Origin: Acidobacteriota bacterium
GTDB lineage: Bacteria; Acidobacteriota; Terriglobia; Acidiferrales; UBA7541
NCBI GenBank assembly: GCA_003224085.1
Contig: QHYK01000085.1
Location: forward strand, 1 to 64,000
DNA: 64,000 nucleotides
Reading direction: 5' to 3'
Shown here: positions 28,031 through 37,658 of the stretch, in pieces
Numbering within the stretch: position 1 is the first letter of the stretch
How the letters are laid out: each line of letters starts with the position of its first letter
Translations under genes and position numbers: made by a program
Notes under the pieces: model-generated
Seen by the model: only the letters and a program-made list of their open reading frames with translations
The model's database searches: none
What the model was told of the DNA's origin: nothing

Positions 28031-28389
28031 GATTTGAGCTCCCCTCGCCTCCCACCTGTTCCTTTGCTGTGGGTAGTTCCAATACTCGCGCGGGATTCTG
28101 GCACTACATTATCGCCGACGTCGGGACAGGCCGGCGCCTGCCAATCAATACGCACAGCGCCGCCTGTCTTTAGACGCTCCAGTCGCGCCCCCGGATAATC
28201 CTCCGGCTGGTTGCGAAGCGGTGTTCCAGCCAATTTGACGGTTGCGCGCTTGCTCGGGATTGCGCGAAAATTGGATTTCCGCCGGGGCAGGAACGTCCCC
28301 TGACAGAAACCCGCGGCCGGTTCGCTCCTTTCAGCGGGAATAAGCCGCAACCATCAACAAGGGCAAGAATCAAAAGAAGGGGCAAGCTT
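28031..28389. other. Divergent intergenic region
   Basis: About 360 bp between the ADOP gene and the aminotransferase. A minus-strand open frame runs through it into the permease region but has no family resemblance. The aminotransferase ribosome site AAGAAGGGGCAAGCTT lies directly before 28390. Confidence 0.4.
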
Positions 28390-29598
28390 ATGACGCAACA
28401 CATTGGAGAACTCAATCCCCCCGTGCGGCTGATGTTGACGCCGGGACCGTCTTCGGTCGACCCGCGCGTGTACCGCGCGCTGGCCACATCGCTCGTGGGC
28501 CACATGGACCCTTGGTTCCGCGGCTGCATGGATGAAACGCAGGTCCTGCTTCGTCAGATTTTCCAGACGGAGAATCGTATCACGCTGCCTTTATCAGCAT
28601 CAGGATCCGGCGGAATTGAAGCCTCGGTGCTCAATGTGTTGGAAGAAGGCGATGAAGCCATTATCGCGGTGAACGGCGTGTTCTCCAAGCGCATGTGCGA
28701 AATTGCGACGCGCGCTTCATCGAAAGTGATAAAAGTCGAGGCACCGTACGGGAAACCCGTGGATCCCGAAGATGTGCGCCGTGCCGGCAAGGGCAAGAAG
28801 ATCAAGATGGTCGGCCTGGCTCAGGGCGAGACGTCCACAGGCGTGCTTACCAGGATTGACGGGTTTCGAAAGGTTGCGGACGAATTGGGAGCCTTGCTCG
28901 TGGTGGATACCGTGGCGTCGCTCGCGGCCGTGCCCCTGCACGTGGATCGCGAGCGCGTGGACATTTGCTTTAGCGGCTCGCAAAAGGCCATCAGCGCGCC
29001 TCCGGGAATGTCGCCCATCACCGTGAGTTCCGCGGCCGAAGAGGTGTTTCGCAAGCGCAAGACGAAAGTACAAAGCTGGTATTTCGACCTGACGACCGCG
29101 ATGGATTATTGGGGCAAGGACCGCCTATATCATCACACACCTCCGATTTCGCTGATTTTTGCTTTGCGCGAAGCGATGCGGATTGTCCTCGAAGAAGGCC
29201 TGGAAACACGCTGGGAGCGCCATCGCGTAAACCAACTCGCGCTCATTGCAGGTTTGGAAGTGATGGGCTTGAAGCTTTTGGTGGAAAAACCGGCGGACCG
29301 GCTTCCCACGGTCACGGCAGCGATGATTCCGAGCGGTGTAAACGACGAAAAGCTGCGAAATCAGTTGCTCGATGAATTCAACATTGAAATCGCCGGAGGT
29401 TTCGGGCCGATCAAAGGCAAAATCTGGCGTGTGGGCCTGATGGGCTACTGCAGCCAGAAGCCCAACGTCCTTCTCTTCCTGGCGGCGCTGGAGAAGTGCT
29501 TGACCGACCAGGGATTCCGCGTTGGAAGCGGCGCTGGCGTGGGCGCCGCAGTGCAAAGCTATGCGCACGCCGAGACTGCGGCGGCGGTCAGCCGGTAG
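28390..29598 (+). CDS. Class V aminotransferase (serine/alanine-glyoxylate type)
   Basis: A 402-residue PLP enzyme. The N-terminus LMLTPGPSSVDPRVYRAL is diagnostic of alanine/serine-glyoxylate aminotransferases. The PLP Asp lies in LLVVDTVASLAAVPL, and the Schiff-base Lys in CFSGSQKAISAPPGM. The substrate Arg lies near the C-terminus (FGPIKGKIWRVGLMGYC). It probably converts glyoxylate to glycine with serine or alanine as donor, or acts as a phosphoserine/aspartate-type relative. The next gene starts 122 bp downstream. Confidence 0.93.
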   Translation: MTQHIGELNPPVRLMLTPGPSSVDPRVYRALATSLVGHMDPWFRGCMDETQVLLRQIFQTENRITLPLSASGSGGIEASVLNVLEEGDEAIIAVNGVFSKRMCEIATRASSKVIKVEAPYGKPVDPEDVRRAGKGKKIKMVGLAQGETSTGVLTRIDGFRKVADELGALLVVDTVASLAAVPLHVDRERVDICFSGSQKAISAPPGMSPITVSSAAEEVFRKRKTKVQSWYFDLTTAMDYWGKDRLYHHTPPISLIFALREAMRIVLEEGLETRWERHRVNQLALIAGLEVMGLKLLVEKPADRLPTVTAAMIPSGVNDEKLRNQLLDEFNIEIAGGFGPIKGKIWRVGLMGYCSQKPNVLLFLAALEKCLTDQGFRVGSGAGVGAAVQSYAHAETAAAVSR

Positions 29599-29719
29599 AG
29601 TTGAGCGAAGGGAACGGCCCGCAGAGAAAACCCAAGGGAAGCCAAAAAGTCTTGTTTGGAATTTTTCTTTTCACTGAAAACTTGTACCTGAAAACTCAGA
29701 ACTAGCCTAAGGAGCAAGC

Positions 29720-30094
29720 GTGACCACACGGCCTGTACTGGCAAACGCCGGCGCGATGAGCCAGTTCGTCGGCCCGTTCGAAGTAACGTCCAAGCTGAGC
29801 GGGCAAACCTACCAGTGCCGTTTCTCGCACATGTGGAACGGCATCGCCACGCGCCACGCGGACACCATCGACACGAAGTTCTTCGTGGATGGCGAGGCGC
29901 ATGTTGTAGGTTTGGCGCACACCGCCTTCGTGAAATTCCGCGAAAAGTCCCACCGTGACTTGACCGATCGCGAAGCCAGTTTTGTGGCTGCGGAATATTT
30001 GCGCGAACGGCTCGAAGAAGAAGATCTTCGCCCGCTTTATGACGTTCCCGAGAGCGAAGTCCTTCGCCTCATCAACCTAATCGGCGTCAAGTAA
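29720..30094 (+). CDS. Conserved hypothetical protein
   Basis: A 124-residue protein starting at GTG with the strong ribosome site AAGGAGCAAGC. The sequence is soluble and mixed alpha/beta (GPFEVTSKLSGQTYQCRF; DTKFFVDGEAHVVGLAH; LTDREASFVAAEYLRERLEEE). No signal peptide and no recognised domain. It follows the aminotransferase and may share its transcript. Confidence 0.7.
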   Translation: MTTRPVLANAGAMSQFVGPFEVTSKLSGQTYQCRFSHMWNGIATRHADTIDTKFFVDGEAHVVGLAHTAFVKFREKSHRDLTDREASFVAAEYLRERLEEEDLRPLYDVPESEVLRLINLIGVK

Positions 30095-30112
30095 GCAACA
30101 CGCCATGAACGT

Positions 30113-30142
30113 GTCATCCTGAGCGAAGCGAGGGATCTCAAC
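30113..30142 (+). repeat. Dispersed repeat GTCATCCTGAGCG-type, copy A
   Basis: The text GTCATCCTGAGCGAAGCGAG then GGATCTCAAC is a full copy of the short dispersed repeat common in acidobacterial and other soil genomes. It lies in the gap before a low-GC disrupted gene. An inverted copy lies at 30984. Confidence 0.75.
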
Positions 30143-30259
30143 GAACACACCGCCTCGACATCAGATTTCACTTGGCTCACATAACCGCGTTTAGCAACCA
30201 CGTTCAGGGTGGAATTTCCCATCGTTGCAATTCCTGGCACTGCCGTATGATGGCTGTCA

Positions 30260-30951
30260 ATGCCTTACGGACATTCAAGGAACGTTTTTCTTGTGGTCGC
30301 GGGCGGAAATCCGGCCGCAGAGCTACATTTTGAGGACACCATTCAGCGCCAAAGAACACTAGAGGAAGTTTGGCGATTTCTGCCATCCCAAGAGATCGAA
30401 AACCTAGAAAGGATTTACCACCGCTCGAATTTCATCGTGTGGGGCGCTGTCCCGGGACCGATGAACGAATCGCGATGGGAAAAGATGAAACCGGGCGGCG
30501 TCGTGCTTATCTACAACAATGGCCGTATTCGTTTTGCTGGTGAGATTGCTGCCAAGGTGAGGAAGTACCCAAGAGCATCGAAAATATCGACGTCGTCTGG
30601 AAATTCGGGCCGTACTCTATAAAGTCCGCGTTCGAAATCGAGCGCTCGACGTCAATCTACTCTGGAATTCTTAGGCTGTCTGATCTCAGGGCGGAAGCGC
30701 CGAACTCGAACTATCCACTCTTCATAGTGGCTTCCGAAGATCGGCAGAAAAAAGTTTTTGAAGAATTGAGGCGACCAACCTTCGCTGGCCCGTGTTTACA
30801 TCTGAACGAAGTCATGAAATTCTTGAGTTATAAGGAGCTCCGCGATGTTGACGAATCGTCGAAGAATGCGAAGGACTTTGATATTGACGTTTTGCTTGCG
30901 GCTGGCGAAAGCGTTCCGGGTGGCCTAGACACAGGAGCGTGCGATTGTTGA
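30260..30951 (+). pseudogene. Frameshifted gene with EVE/PUA-like N-terminus, possibly restriction-associated
   Basis: The first frame (30260-30565) reads a PUA/EVE-like fold: SNFIVWGAVPG then WEKMKPGGVVLIYNNGRIRFAGEIAAKV. Near 30565 the coding signal moves to the -1 frame, as if one base were lost. It then runs PKSIENIDVVWKFGPYSIKS ... PLFIVASEDRQKKVFEELRRPTF to the stop at 30951. The segment PLFIVASEDR...RRPTF recalls the ends of some restriction-endonuclease-like proteins, but that is recollection only. Base composition is visibly more AT-rich than in the neighbours, suggesting transfer. It is flanked by inverted copies of a dispersed repeat. A sequencing error is the alternative to decay. 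Confidence 0.6.
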
Positions 30952-30983
30952 CATTGAATTCAGCCATTGCACGCATCTCGTCG

Positions 30984-31028
30984 GTTGAGATTCTTCGCCC
31001 ATCCTCATCGGATGCGCTCAGAATGATG
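30984..31028 (-). repeat. Dispersed repeat, inverted diverged copy B
   Basis: GTTGAGATTCTTCGC ... TGCGCTCAGAATGATG is the reverse complement of copy A with substitutions and an inserted dozen or so bases in the middle. Together with copy A it encloses only the low-GC disrupted gene. Confidence 0.55.
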
Positions 31029-31078
31029 CGTTTCCCGAAGTGTTGCTGCCGAAGAGGCGCTGTCTTGGAAAACGCATT

Positions 31079-32323
31079 TTAGTCGCCCGGCTCAACGTGA
31101 AATGTTTCGAGGATGGGATGGCGAAGGCCGTCGCGGCGGACGAAGTAAATCACGAGAAACAACAGCAAGGCCCCGCACACCATGACAGCCACGGCAATCT
31201 CAAGACTGAATTGCAGGTCGTGAAAGTCGGAGATTTTGCCAAGCAGATGCGGCCCCAAACCCCCGAGGAGCTGCGTCACAAACATGTAGACTCCGACAGA
31301 AGTGGCATGCGCGCGGCGCGGCATCATATCGTGTATCACCGCTGTAACCGGGCCGTGATACCAGGACATGAAAAAGCCGGCAATCGCCATCCCAGCGAGA
31401 ACCATCCATTGTTCGTCGGCTTGAATGGCAACGATCAGAAAGGGGGCGGCAAGCAAGAACGCGACCGCAATGGCCAGCAATCGTCCGTAGTTCAAGCGCT
31501 TCTGAAGAGAGTCCGCGACGGAGCCGCCCACAAGCACGCCTAATACCGAAGAGATCATGGCGATTAAGGAAAGAGAAACAGATGCCTGGCCCAGGCTGAA
31601 GTCCTTGTAATTAACAGCGAAGTCGATGCCCCAGAAAAGCAGCGAGACGCTGGAGAAGGTAATGCATGTGCCTGCGGCGATCATGGCCACAAAAGCGGGA
31701 ACGCTCAACAGACGAGGTATGGGTACGACCTCGGACCGTGGGCCGCGCGCAGGTTCCTCCAAAGAAAAGACTGCGATGCCGGGAACGATGCCCAAAAGCC
31801 CCACCAAAAAGAGCGCGTATTGCCAGCCGTAATGCTGCCCAACAACGCCGCCAAGGGCTTGGCCTCCCACCCCACCAAGCAGCATTCCGGCAGCGAAAAT
31901 GGCCTGCGCCCGTGCCCGCCGCTCCTGGGGAAAAGCGCCTGAAATCATGGATTGCGCTGCGGGCGCGTAGGCAGCTTCACCCAGGCCAACTGCAGCGCGG
32001 GCGAACAGCAAGAAAGCATAGGTAGATGCCAGGCCGCTGACTAGGGTCGCCACACTCCAGCACGCTACGCCGATGACAATGACCGTGATGCGATTGAAAC
32101 GGTCAGCGAAGAATCCGAAGGGAATGCTGGCCACCGCCAGGACCACCAGCAGCCACATTTGCAGGGCCCCGAGCCGTGCATCGGTGGCATGGAAATGATC
32201 GCGCAGCAGGGGAATAAGGGGAACGACTACCTGCCGGGCTGCAAAGTTGACAAAGTTCACTAAAGCAAGTACAGCAAGGAGGCGAATCTGTTGGGCATTC
32301 AGCGGAATGGGCTTTGTGGACAT
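31079..32323 (-). CDS. Major facilitator superfamily transporter
   Basis: A 414-residue 12-helix transporter. ATG 32323 (MSTKPIPLNAQQIRLL) gives a normal N-terminus. The MFS motif between helices 2 and 3 is GFFADRFNRITV, and ARAAVGLGEAAYAPAAQSMI in helix 4 resembles the spinster/phthalate-type group. The second half has the related VLVGGSVADSLQKR. The substrate is unknown, possibly a lipid or organic anion by analogy with spinster-like members. Divergent from the AI-2E gene with a 119-bp gap that must hold both promoters. Confidence 0.92.
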   Translation of the reverse strand: MSTKPIPLNAQQIRLLAVLALVNFVNFAARQVVVPLIPLLRDHFHATDARLGALQMWLLVVLAVASIPFGFFADRFNRITVIVIGVACWSVATLVSGLASTYAFLLFARAAVGLGEAAYAPAAQSMISGAFPQERRARAQAIFAAGMLLGGVGGQALGGVVGQHYGWQYALFLVGLLGIVPGIAVFSLEEPARGPRSEVVPIPRLLSVPAFVAMIAAGTCITFSSVSLLFWGIDFAVNYKDFSLGQASVSLSLIAMISSVLGVLVGGSVADSLQKRLNYGRLLAIAVAFLLAAPFLIVAIQADEQWMVLAGMAIAGFFMSWYHGPVTAVIHDMMPRRAHATSVGVYMFVTQLLGGLGPHLLGKISDFHDLQFSLEIAVAVMVCGALLLFLVIYFVRRDGLRHPILETFHVEPGD

Positions 32324-32442
32324 GCCAAATTTGCCGGGTGACCCGCGCGCGACCTGGTAGAGCGGAAGGAAAAAGTTATCAGAAACCAGCCGGTACACGA
32401 AAGGACCGTGTCCGCTCGACCCCTAACGATTATAGTACGACC

Positions 32443-33540
32443 ATGAATGCCGCTCCTTCAACGAATGCCACGACGAGCCGTCTGACGGCGGTACTTTCCT
32501 ACGGCATCTTGCTGCTGCTGCTCTACCTGATCTTCCGTATCGCCGAGCCATTTCTGGGAGCCCTGGGCTGGGCGGCCATTCTGGCGATTTTCTTCTATCC
32601 CATGCACCGGCGGCTCGCCAACCGCCTATCACCGTCGCAAGCTTCGGTAGCTAGCACCGTGGCTGTCACGGTTCTTCTGATTGCCCCTTCCATCTTGTTG
32701 GGCACTCTTTTTGTGCGGCAGGCTATTTCGATTTCGCGGGGCGTGCAGCATTCCATCGTCGGTGGCCAGCATTCCCCCGTGCTTGCGGACAGTTGGTCCA
32801 CCATTGCCAAGGGCTGGTCTTGGGTGGCCCACCACGTTCCGGGAATCGATCCCAACGCCGACCTCTTCGAGACACTCGGGCAAGCCATCGAAAAAGAGGC
32901 GGGATTCATAGCCCAACGGCTCGGGACCATTGTAAAGAACATCGCCGCTTTCATTTTTGATTTGTTTGTGATGATTTTTGCGATGTTCTATTTTTTCCGC
33001 GATGGCGAGAGGATTCTTGACAACGTACGCAGAATTTTGCCGTTTGATGCGGAGCACCGGGATGCGATGCTCAAGCAGGCCCGCGAACTGATCTCGGCAA
33101 GTGTCGCGAGCAGCCTGCTCGTCGCAGCAGTTCAAGGAGCTCTCGGCGGCACAGGCTTTGCCATCGTAGGCCTGCCCGCGCCGGTCTTCTGGGGCGTTTT
33201 GATGGCCTTCTTTTCCTTGATACCGGTCGTAGGATCTGGCTTGATTTTTGTGCCCGCCTCGCTTTGGCTGGGACTTACTGGACATTGGGGGCGCGCGGTT
33301 TTGCTCCTGGCGATATGCGCGGGCGTCTCGACCATCGTGGATAACGTGTTGAGACCTTTGTTGCTCGAGGGCCGGACGGAATTAAGCGGCCTGGTGATAT
33401 TCATCAGCATTCTAGGCGGCATCAATCTGTTTGGAATGCTGGGCTTGGTGCTGGGGCCGATCCTGGCAGCCATGGCCGCAGGCGTCCTCAGGGCCTACAC
33501 GGAAAGCACGGAGAGTCCGCCGCCCATAACCGCTGGGTAA
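32443..33540 (+). CDS. AI-2E-family transporter
   Basis: A 365-residue membrane protein of the AI-2E (UPF0118) family. ATG 32443 lies after the divergent gene; the frame upstream overlaps that gene and is rejected. Helices cluster at 18-65 and from about 150 onwards; the family signature is in FIFDLFVMIFAMFYFFRDGERI and LLVAAVQGALGGTGFAIVGLPAPVFWGVLMAFFSLIPVVGSGLIFVPA, the latter given here only as its location (about residues 225-275). Members export quorum signals or act as Na+/H+ antiporters. Confidence 0.92.
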   Translation: MNAAPSTNATTSRLTAVLSYGILLLLLYLIFRIAEPFLGALGWAAILAIFFYPMHRRLANRLSPSQASVASTVAVTVLLIAPSILLGTLFVRQAISISRGVQHSIVGGQHSPVLADSWSTIAKGWSWVAHHVPGIDPNADLFETLGQAIEKEAGFIAQRLGTIVKNIAAFIFDLFVMIFAMFYFFRDGERILDNVRRILPFDAEHRDAMLKQARELISASVASSLLVAAVQGALGGTGFAIVGLPAPVFWGVLMAFFSLIPVVGSGLIFVPASLWLGLTGHWGRAVLLLAICAGVSTIVDNVLRPLLLEGRTELSGLVIFISILGGINLFGMLGLVLGPILAAMAAGVLRAYTESTESPPPITAG

Positions 33541-33607
33541 CACCTGCCTGGCCCCAACGCTGCGGCCTAGCGTGAGTGTGTTAGAGTAACGCGCTCGAAA
33601 GGATTTC

Positions 33608-36058
33608 ATGACCACCAAGCCTGCGCCGAAGCCAGCGGAGCTTCCTCCGGCGAAACTGCGCTGGAGGTGTGAGCTCTCGCGCATCCCTTTCGAAACGACA
33701 GCCCAGGCCGATCCCCGCGAAGGGTTCATTGGCCAGGAGCGAGCCCTGCGAGCTTTGAAAATGGGGGTGGAGCTTTCTGCGCCAGGCTACAACGTGTTTG
33801 TCTGCGGATTGGCGGGCACCAGCCGCGGCGGAACCATCGCGCGCATGATTCAAGAGCTTCATCCGCCGACCAAGGAATCCTTGGACCGCTGCTACGTCAA
33901 CAATTTCAAATTGCCGGACCGGCCAAGACTGCTGACGCTCCCGCGCGGGCAGGCAGATTCCTTCAAAAAAGACATGCAAGCGGGAATCGATTTTCTGCGC
34001 CGGCGGATTCCTCAAGTGTTCGAAGGCGAACCTTTCCAGCGGCAAAAGGGAAGGATTGTTGAGCGCTTCACTGTTCGCGAAAAGGAATTGATGGACGATT
34101 TCACGCGGCGCATTGCTAGGGATCAGTTTGCGCTGGGCCACATGCAAGTCGGCGCCGTAGCGCTGCCGGAAATCTTCCCGGTGCTCGAAGGGCAGATGGT
34201 GCCCATCGAAGACATCTCGAAGATGGTGCACGAGGGGAAACTCGAAGGCACCGTCGCCGAAGAGATCGAGCGGAAGTACGAGCAATTCCGGCAGGAATTC
34301 ACGGTGGTTTACCGCAAAACGCTCACGCTCTCGCGCGAACTGGCCAGCGAGCTGAGTTACCTGGAACAAGAAGCGGCTTCCGTGTTGGTGGATGGCTTCA
34401 TCGAAGAACTGAAAGAAAAATATCCCGGCACAAGCGTCGCGGAATACCTCGAAGAAGTGCGACATCACTTGCTGGATAATCTGGATCCCTTCAAGGAGCG
34501 CGAAGGGGAAGGAGAGCAGGAGGAAGAGTCTGCTGACGGTGCTCAGAAAGCCCCGGGCGGGCCCGAACGCGACCCGTTTCGCGTGTACGGCGTCAACGTC
34601 ATCCTCGCGCACAATCACGAAGAAGCTTCTCCGGTAATTTTCGAAACCACCCCGACATACGCCAATCTTTTCGGCACCATTCAGCGCGCTTATGACGCGC
34701 GCGGCGGCTGGAGCAGCGACTTCATGGACCTCCGGGGCGGTTCGCTCCTTCGCGCCGACGGCGGCTTTCTGATTATGTATGCGATGGAGGCTCTCTCAGA
34801 AACCGGCGTCTGGCGCGCGCTAAAACGCACGCTGAATCACAATCGCCTGGAGATCCAGCCGCAGGAAATTTTCTATCCTTTTGGCGGAAGCGCGCTGAAG
34901 CCGGAAGCCATCGACATCAACGTGAAGGTGATCCTCATCGGCGACCGCCAGCTCTACGAATTGCTTTACGAATACGAAGAAGACTTTCGCAAAATATTCA
35001 AAGTACGCGTGGAGTTCGACGAAGAGATGGCCATGAGCGACGGCGTCATCGCCGAATATGCCGGGCGGCTGCGCGCGCTGTCGGAGAAAGAAAATTTGTT
35101 TCCTTTCGACCGCGGCGCGTTCGCCGCGATGCTCGAATACGGAGTGCGCCAGGCCGGACGAAGGAACAAGGTGACCGCGCGCTTTGTGGACATCGCCGAT
35201 TTGGCCCGCGAAGCCCACTACAGCGCCGCTGCTACGGGGGAAACCATAGTTCGGGCCCATCACGTCCGCCTCGCTTTGTTTTCCAAAATCGAACGACACA
35301 ATCTCATTGAGACACGCATCCGCGAAATGATCGAGGAAGGAACGCTTCTTGTGGATGTGTCGGGCGCGCGCGTCGGCCAGGTGAACGGCCTCAGCGTGCT
35401 CGAGATTGGCGGATATTCGTTCGGGAAGCCGGTGCGCATCACCGCCACCGCGGCTTTGGGAAAAGCCGGGCTGATCAACGTCGAGCGCGAAGCGAATTTG
35501 AGCGGCCGCTTTCACGACAAGGGCGTGCAAATCATCGCCGGCTATTTGCGGAGTCAGTTCGCGCAAGACAAGCCGCTCTCGCTGGCCGCCAGCATCTGTT
35601 TCGAACAATCCTATTCGGGCGTAGATGGAGACAGCGCCAGCTCCACGGAAATCTATGCCCTTGTCTCCGCGCTTTCCGGCCTGCCGTTTCGACAAGACAT
35701 TGCGGTGACGGGATCCATCAACCAGCAGGGCGACGTTCAGGCGATCGGCGGCGTGAACGAAAAAATCGAGGGCTACTTTGACGTGTGCCGCATCAAGGGC
35801 CTCACCGGCACGCAGGGCGTGATGATCCCGGAAGCAAACGTCGAGGACTTGATGCTGCGAGAAGACGTGCTCGACGCAGTGGCCGCGGGAAAGTTTCACG
35901 TGTGGCCGGTGGCGAAAATCGAACAGGGGATCGAGCTTCTAACCAACGTTTCCGCCGGAGGCAGGAATGGCGCGGGGAAATTCAACTCAGGCACCGTTTT
36001 CGCTTTGGTAGACGAGCGCCTCAGCGAAATGGCCAAAACGCTAAAGGAATTCGAATAA
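33608..36058 (+). CDS. Lon-related (LonB-like) AAA protease
   Basis: An 816-residue protein with N-terminal AAA_32-type region and a C-terminal Lon proteolytic domain. The opening (FIGQERALRALKMGVELSAPGYNVFVCGLAGTSRGGT) carries the degenerate P-loop with Arg in place of Lys that is usual in this group. A Lon S16 domain starts near 570 (VGQVNGLSVLEIGGYSFG). The catalytic Ser lies in DGDSASSTEIYA and the Lys in VNEKIEGYF. It probably degrades specific or damaged proteins in the cytoplasm. The long central insertion contains coiled-coil-like segments. Monocistronic, closely behind the AI-2E gene (67 bp). Confidence 0.93.
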   Translation: MTTKPAPKPAELPPAKLRWRCELSRIPFETTAQADPREGFIGQERALRALKMGVELSAPGYNVFVCGLAGTSRGGTIARMIQELHPPTKESLDRCYVNNFKLPDRPRLLTLPRGQADSFKKDMQAGIDFLRRRIPQVFEGEPFQRQKGRIVERFTVREKELMDDFTRRIARDQFALGHMQVGAVALPEIFPVLEGQMVPIEDISKMVHEGKLEGTVAEEIERKYEQFRQEFTVVYRKTLTLSRELASELSYLEQEAASVLVDGFIEELKEKYPGTSVAEYLEEVRHHLLDNLDPFKEREGEGEQEEESADGAQKAPGGPERDPFRVYGVNVILAHNHEEASPVIFETTPTYANLFGTIQRAYDARGGWSSDFMDLRGGSLLRADGGFLIMYAMEALSETGVWRALKRTLNHNRLEIQPQEIFYPFGGSALKPEAIDINVKVILIGDRQLYELLYEYEEDFRKIFKVRVEFDEEMAMSDGVIAEYAGRLRALSEKENLFPFDRGAFAAMLEYGVRQAGRRNKVTARFVDIADLAREAHYSAAATGETIVRAHHVRLALFSKIERHNLIETRIREMIEEGTLLVDVSGARVGQVNGLSVLEIGGYSFGKPVRITATAALGKAGLINVEREANLSGRFHDKGVQIIAGYLRSQFAQDKPLSLAASICFEQSYSGVDGDSASSTEIYALVSALSGLPFRQDIAVTGSINQQGDVQAIGGVNEKIEGYFDVCRIKGLTGTQGVMIPEANVEDLMLREDVLDAVAAGKFHVWPVAKIEQGIELLTNVSAGGRNGAGKFNSGTVFALVDERLSEMAKTLKEFE

Positions 36059-36207
36059 GCCGCACCGAACCAGATCTTCCAGGCGCAAATCCCAGTACTC
36101 ATTTTTCTGGAGCTCACCCTCTGCTCGCCAAGAAGGATGAAGCCCTGCCCCACATCTCTTCCAGAACGCAGAAAGAGCCGCTAGCAAAAATCAAATGCGA
36201 ATCGCGC

Positions 36208-37113
36208 CTACGGTTTGTCCGTTGCAGGAGTCGCTGGCGTGGCCGATGCAGAAGGCGCTGGCGCTGCGGCGGGTGCCGGTGCGCCCGAATCCTTGGGCGT
36301 TGCGAGATACCCCGTGATCTGATTTTTGCCCACATCAAAGACCACGATTTCGTACGGCGCCATCCGGGTGCTGCCCTTCACGTAAAACTGCACGGGCTCG
36401 CCCGAGGTTTTGTCTCTCTTTTCGATGGTTTTGTCATCCGCGATGACGGTGATGGTGTACTTGGACTTCTTGGGATCGGTCCGGTTTAGCGAGATCTGGA
36501 CGGGTCCGACGCGCTGGGCGTTCTTGGTTCTTTGCAGCGTAAATTCGTAGTAGTTCCGGTCACCGCGGCGCCTCAACTCCTCCAGGTCATCCCGGTTGTG
36601 GGCGACTAATCCGCTCATCACGTTCATGTCGCCCATGCTTCGTTCAAGCTTCCCCTTGGTGGCTTCCAGGTCGCTCTTGGTCGCCTCCAGGTCTTTTTTC
36701 GCGCCGCCAACTTCGGTTGCCACTGCCCCAATCTGTTCCTGGCTCGCCTTAATCTGGGTGGTGAGCTCCTGGTCGGCGGCTTGCTGTTCCTTCCGAATGT
36801 CTTCGGCGCGACTCTTCGCTTTCGCCAGTTCCGATTGCGTCAAACCCATTCTTTGCGTAGTGATTTCCACATGGCTCTTCAGGTCCGCGATCCGCGAATT
36901 GGCCTGGTCCAACTGCGCGCTGAGAATCTTGTTCTTTTCCTCCTGATTTGCCAGGTCTTGGCTCAGCCGCGCCTGGGTCGTGTAACCGAAATAGACCACC
37001 ACGGCCAGTCCGGCAATGACCATCCCGAACAATACGCTGATCCACCGTGGCGTCCCCGCGCTTTCATACGCATAGGATTCTTGCGCGCTTGGTATGTTTG
37101 GAGAAATGCTCAT
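36208..37113 (-). CDS. Membrane-anchored coiled-coil protein, function unknown
   Basis: A 301-residue protein. ATG 37113 follows AGAGAGGGAAGA. One transmembrane helix lies at about 24-45 (VLFGMVIAGLAVVVYFGY). A long coiled coil follows (about 48-165, rich in Gln/Glu/Lys/Ala), then a beta-rich domain (NYYEFTLQRTKNAQRVGPVQISLNRTDPKKSKYTITVIADD, cited by location near 180-225) and an Ala/Pro-rich tail. The topology suggests an envelope protein with the C-terminus outside. No family name is known to me. It is convergent with the Lon gene. Confidence 0.8.
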   Translation of the reverse strand: MSISPNIPSAQESYAYESAGTPRWISVLFGMVIAGLAVVVYFGYTTQARLSQDLANQEEKNKILSAQLDQANSRIADLKSHVEITTQRMGLTQSELAKAKSRAEDIRKEQQAADQELTTQIKASQEQIGAVATEVGGAKKDLEATKSDLEATKGKLERSMGDMNVMSGLVAHNRDDLEELRRRGDRNYYEFTLQRTKNAQRVGPVQISLNRTDPKKSKYTITVIADDKTIEKRDKTSGEPVQFYVKGSTRMAPYEIVVFDVGKNQITGYLATPKDSGAPAPAAAPAPSASATPATPATDKP

Positions 37114-37238
37114 TCTTCCCTCTCTGTGATTAGGTCTTGCCCCTAGCAAACGGCCCCACCGAAAATTATGGCCTGCAAAATGCCTTCTGTCCATCTTCCC
37201 GCAAGCCGCACAAGCCGCACCTCGAGGATAGGATGCTT

Positions 37239-37658
37239 TCAGCGCCGCGAGCGTTTCGAGGATGGGTTTTTGCCTTTAAGTTCCGGCCAGCGGGCAAATA
37301 CGGTCGTGGTCAACCCGCCGCGCGGTGTGAATTCGCCGCGCACCACGCACCAAACCGGCTGAGCGGCTTCGACAATGTCGTGCAGGATCTTGTTTACGGC
37401 ATTTTCGTAGAAAATGCCCAGGTTGCGGTAGCCCAACAGGTACATTTTTAGGGCTTTCAGCTCGAGGCATTGCTTCCTAGGCATGTATTGGATAGTGAGT
37501 GCGCCGTTGTCCGGCATGCCCGTCTTGGGGCAAACCGAGGTGTACTCCGGGAACCGTGTGGTGATAACGTAGCTCTCGAATTGGTTTGGCCAGGTCTCCA
37601 GCGCCGGCAACTTCGCGTTGATTCCGGCGCGCGCGTGTTCGGCGGTATAGTCGGGCAT
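37239..37658 (-). CDS. queF: NADPH-dependent 7-cyano-7-deazaguanine reductase
   Basis: A 139-residue T-fold enzyme that reduces preQ0 to preQ1 in queuosine synthesis, the only nitrile-to-amine reduction known in primary metabolism. The catalytic pair is visible as Cys and Asp in SVCPKTGMPD, and the family signature is LELKALKMYLLGYRNLGIF (cited as residues about 85-103). ATG 37658 follows AAAGGAGCCCAC; the long frame upstream is spurious. The size fits the unimodular YkvM-type enzyme. No preQ1 riboswitch signature was seen upstream. Other queuosine genes are not in the window. Confidence 0.95.
   Translation of the reverse strand: MPDYTAEHARAGINAKLPALETWPNQFESYVITTRFPEYTSVCPKTGMPDNGALTIQYMPRKQCLELKALKMYLLGYRNLGIFYENAVNKILHDIVEAAQPVWCVVRGEFTPRGGLTTTVFARWPELKGKNPSSKRSRR

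Noticed and set aside
34820-35899. 359-residue minus-strand open frame, plus 33581-34618
   Set aside because: Antisense to the Lon-related gene, whose catalytic motifs are intact.
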